DNA of 8,411 nt from JBBDRV01 sp040905285 (GTDB lineage: Bacteria > Bacteroidota > Rhodothermia > Balneolales > Balneolaceae), in the NCBI GenBank assembly GCA_040905285.1, contig JBBDRV010000078.1:1-8411 (forward strand), written 5' to 3'. How positions within the stretch are numbered: position 1 is the stretch's first letter; the number at the start of each line of letters is the position of its first letter. Positions 6,091 to 8,411 of this stretch are shown piece by piece. Under the pieces are notes generated by a model. That model was not told the origin of the DNA. It saw nothing but the letters and a program-made list of their open reading frames with translations, and searched no databases. The position numbers and the translations under genes were made by a program.

Positions 6091-7154
6091 ATCCAGATCC
6101 AACAGGGACAACATCGAAGGAACCGGTTGTACGGGAGAATGTCCATCTGCGCCCTTTCAATACCCTCGGTGTGGAAGCAACGGCAGACTATTTTGCCGCT
6201 GTCGAAACTGCCGGTCAGCTGTTCCGTCTCTACCGAGAGAATCTCCTGGAACAGGACCTGTGGATACTCGGCGGCGGAAGCAACGTGCTGTTTGCCGGGC
6301 GGGTTCACGCCCTTGTTCTGAAGAATGAGATTGATTTTCGCGAGCTGCTGCGGGAGGATGAGGATCATGTCCTCCTTAAAGCGGGCGGAGGCAGCGACTG
6401 GCACGGGCTGGTCACATGCTGTGTAGAGAAAGGATGGGGGGGAATTGAAAATCTGGCCCTGATTCCCGGAACGGCAGGAGCGGCCCCGGTCCAGAATATC
6501 GGTGCCTACGGAACCGAACTCAGTGACTGTTTTATTGCGCTTGAGGCGTTTGATCTCCGGGAGGGGCGGCTGCGTACGTTCAGCCATGAAGAGTGCAGGT
6601 TTGGATACAGGGACAGCATCTTCAAAAAGGATTTCAAAAACCGGTTCTTTATCGTATCGATCACTCTCAGATTGAAAAAAGCTCCGCATGCTGTCCGCGT
6701 GAACTACCGTGTCCTGTCAGAACGGCTTGCCGGGAAGGGAATAGACAGACCCGGAATAAAGGACGTTTTTGAAGCAGTGGTGGAGATACGAACAGAAAAA
6801 CTGCCTGACCCCTCTGACCTGGCGAATGCCGGGAGTTTCTTTAAAAACCCGGTAGTGTCAACCGCCGTTCTTAAAAAACTTCAAAGCGGATTCCGGGAGG
6901 TCCCTTTCTATCCGGCAGGTGAAGAACAGGTTAAAATTCCGGCCGGCTGGCTGATTGAGAAAGCGGGCTGGAAGGGCAGGCGTGTCGGCAATGTGGGGAC
7001 GTACGAAAACCAGGCACTGGTCATTGTGAATCACGGCGGTGCCACAGGGGATGAGATATGGGCTCTTGCCGTCAAAATCTGTGAAGACGTAAGGAAAAAG
7101 TTTGGTATTGAACTGGTACCCGAGGTTAATGTTACAGGATCGGCGGTGGAGTGA
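6087..7154 (+). CDS. murB: UDP-N-acetylenolpyruvoylglucosamine reductase (type I MurB)
   Basis: MurB is the cytoplasmic FAD enzyme that reduces UDP-GlcNAc-enolpyruvate with NADPH to UDP-MurNAc, the second committed step of peptidoglycan synthesis. The 355 residues match E. coli MurB (342) throughout. PFNTLGV (23-29) opens the fold and GGGSNVLF (62-69) is the FAD pyrophosphate loop. NLALIPGTAGAAPVQNIGAYG follows, and RFGYRDSIFK carries Y174 and R175. S250 in NAGSFFKNP is the proton donor, and E346 in LVPEV completes the active site. The Tyr-containing insertion is typical of type I enzymes. No ATG or GTG is available in frame between the upstream stop (6027-6029) and the conserved region, so TTG at 6087, overlapping the upstream stop as TTGA, is the likely start. 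The gene is co-directional and probably co-transcribed with the CNNM gene and the next one. Its stop lies one base before the following ATG. Confidence 0.95.
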   Translation: MNPDPTGTTSKEPVVRENVHLRPFNTLGVEATADYFAAVETAGQLFRLYRENLLEQDLWILGGGSNVLFAGRVHALVLKNEIDFRELLREDEDHVLLKAGGGSDWHGLVTCCVEKGWGGIENLALIPGTAGAAPVQNIGAYGTELSDCFIALEAFDLREGRLRTFSHEECRFGYRDSIFKKDFKNRFFIVSITLRLKKAPHAVRVNYRVLSERLAGKGIDRPGIKDVFEAVVEIRTEKLPDPSDLANAGSFFKNPVVSTAVLKKLQSGFREVPFYPAGEEQVKIPAGWLIEKAGWKGRRVGNVGTYENQALVIVNHGGATGDEIWALAVKICEDVRKKFGIELVPEVNVTGSAVE

Positions 7155-7155
7155 T

Positions 7156-8411
7156 ATGAGACCCGGAAGGCTTAATCCATATCTGCTGAGGCATGCCATC
7201 TCCTGTCCGTTGAAACTGCGCTACATGATGGAAGGTGAGGTCCGGGCACATCCGGACCGTGAGGGGATTGGCGGAGCCGGCCGAAGGTCGGATACCGGCT
7301 CCGGAGTCCGGAAAACAGAAGGGGAAACAGAGAGGAAACCCGCCGCCGGTCCAGATGTGCTCTGGAGGTCCGAGGTTAAAATTATGATGCGAAGAGTGTT
7401 GAGTCTTCTCTATCCCGGTGGCAGGGAGGCGGGTAAAGATCATGGCAGGGCCAGTGCCCGGACAAAAGAGTGGCTCTCCGGGTCGAATGCCATTGTTTAT
7501 GGAGGAGTGGCAGTCTGGGGCAACTGCAGTGCAAGACTGCCGGTCATGATCAGGGAAGGTGACCGTCTGACATTGCTTCAGGTTCACGGGAAACTGTGGA
7601 AGTACCGGGAGCGGTCCCTCACAGAAGGGATTGAGAGAAACCGTACTCTTCTGACGTACGCCAGGGAAGCTGCCTACAAGAAATGGATTGTCGGCAAACT
7701 TTTTCCCGGCCTGGAGATGACTGTCCGCCTGTGTTTCCCCAATCCCGGCTTCCGCTCCGGTACCGGCAATCTGTACGGGGAGCTGGCATTTGATGAGGCC
7801 CGTGCGGAAGATGTGTCCTCCCTTCTGATAGAAGTTGAGGCTGACAGGGCTGTCGACAGGGTACTTCAGGGTGGCGGGACAGAGGAGATTCATCCTGTTT
7901 TCCGTGGAAAAACATTTTCACAGCAGATGAAGTGGATTGCAGACAGGCTGGAATCCGCTTCCGGGGAGATGCCATTTGTTGTATCCGATGCATGCCGGAC
8001 GTGTTCTTTCCGTACAGGTATGACAGACGGTGACGAAGGGTGCTGGGAAAAACAGATGGAGACGGATTACAGTAATCCCGGCTTGCACGTGTATGACCTG
8101 ATCGGCCGGAGAAGTCCTGCGGAGTCCGGAGGGAGCCACCGGTTCCAGGAGGACGTCCCGCTGCCGGAACAATACGGGACCTTCAGGGATATTGCAGACC
8201 GCAGTGAACGAACTATTACGATGCAGCAGCGAAGATCGCTTCAGCTTTTATCGGCAAGAAATAACCCCCTGCCTGCAGAGTGGCTGAAAAAGGATCTTGT
8301 AACAAAAATCAGGGATCTTTCTTTTCCGCTTCATTTCCTTGATTTCGAAGCTGCTGCAAGCGCTGTTCCGATGGTCAGCGGGGGACGTCCCTACAGCCGT
8401 GTACTGTTCCA
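7156..8411 (+). CDS. DUF2779-type protein, degenerate PD-(D/E)XK region plus C-terminal RNase H-like DUF2779 start (partial, runs off the edge)
   Basis: The frame is open for 418 codons to the window end. It resembles DUF2779 proteins, which join a Cas4/AddB-like PD-(D/E)XK nuclease with a C-terminal DUF2779 domain of uncertain biochemical role. LNPYLLRHAISCPLKLRY (6-23) matches the family N-terminus with its Cys (C17). LYPGG (about 83-87) matches the typical LFPGG. C280, C283 and C296 (CRTC and GCW) complete a four-cysteine Fe-S pattern. HFLDFE with D396 and E398, then GGRPYSRVLF, is the DUF2779 signature. The nuclease core reads LPVMIREGDRLTLLQVHGK (128-146), where relatives in my recollection have ADIL and EVK: the expected Asp, Glu and Lys appear as P129, Q142 and H144. 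A Gly/Arg-rich stretch (about 34-62) looks like a flexible insert. GGAG at 7148-7151 precedes the ATG, one base after the murB stop. Family fairly sure; the role is unknown. Confidence 0.75.
   Translation, partial: MRPGRLNPYLLRHAISCPLKLRYMMEGEVRAHPDREGIGGAGRRSDTGSGVRKTEGETERKPAAGPDVLWRSEVKIMMRRVLSLLYPGGREAGKDHGRASARTKEWLSGSNAIVYGGVAVWGNCSARLPVMIREGDRLTLLQVHGKLWKYRERSLTEGIERNRTLLTYAREAAYKKWIVGKLFPGLEMTVRLCFPNPGFRSGTGNLYGELAFDEARAEDVSSLLIEVEADRAVDRVLQGGGTEEIHPVFRGKTFSQQMKWIADRLESASGEMPFVVSDACRTCSFRTGMTDGDEGCWEKQMETDYSNPGLHVYDLIGRRSPAESGGSHRFQEDVPLPEQYGTFRDIADRSERTITMQQRRSLQLLSARNNPLPAEWLKKDLVTKIRDLSFPLHFLDFEAAASAVPMVSGGRPYSRVLF

Noticed and set aside
6003..6689. 228-codon open frame on the - strand
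   Set aside because: It is antisense to the CNNM gene's end and murB, whose motifs are unmistakable; the minus-strand translation shows no recognisable domain.
7132..7893. 253-codon open frame on the - strand
   Set aside because: It lies antisense to murB's end and the DUF2779 gene. Its translation is rich in Pro, Cys and His without any family motif, while the + strand frame has clear family signatures.

Overview
The window is a bacterial chromosomal segment. Nearly every gene lies on the + strand and is tightly packed. It carries a lysine/diaminopimelate biosynthesis operon, then single-stranded DNA-binding protein, a CNNM/CBS/CorC_HlyC membrane protein, MurB, and the first part of a DUF2779-type protein that runs off the right edge. 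The ssb gene followed by a GldE-like CNNM protein is an order I associate with the Bacteroidota/Balneolota/Rhodothermota group. Weak use of Shine-Dalgarno sequences at several starts and mid-range GC fit a Balneolota-like organism. This assignment is inference, not proof.

Layout. Positions 3-161 encode a piece of molybdopterin synthase large subunit (MoaE), visibly GC-richer than what follows. It runs in frame into an aspartokinase III (LysC) that lacks its N-terminal KFGGTSV nucleotide-binding segment. This join is most likely an assembly chimera or the scar of an illegitimate recombination. From lysC onward, dapB, dapA and dapD follow with overlaps of 4, 4 and 14 bases, so they are almost certainly co-transcribed and translationally coupled. 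Together they take aspartate to aspartyl phosphate (LysC), make and reduce dihydrodipicolinate (DapA, DapB), and succinylate tetrahydrodipicolinate (DapD). The organism therefore uses the succinylase branch to meso-DAP and lysine. Aspartate-semialdehyde dehydrogenase, the aminotransferase, DapE, DapF and LysA must be encoded elsewhere. LysC keeps most of the lysine-binding signature in its ACT domain, whereas DapA has lost the lysine-site residues of the E. coli enzyme, so feedback control probably sits at LysC.

A 171-base spacer with TGCACT repeats and a plausible promoter precedes ssb. The 287-base spacer after ssb ends in a perfect intrinsic terminator whose T-tract touches the start of the CNNM gene, an unusual arrangement. 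A 21-codon reading frame spans that terminator. The CNNM gene overlaps murB, whose best start is TTG, and murB is followed after one base by the DUF2779 gene. The DUF2779 protein keeps four cysteines of a Cas4/AddB-like Fe-S arrangement and a DxE motif at its C-terminal domain, but its PD-(D/E)XK catalytic positions look substituted. I did not find a mobile element, CRISPR array, tRNA or rRNA. The most unusual items are the MoaE-LysC junction, the terminator/start arrangement at 4632-4663, and the DUF2779 protein with an apparently dead nuclease site.
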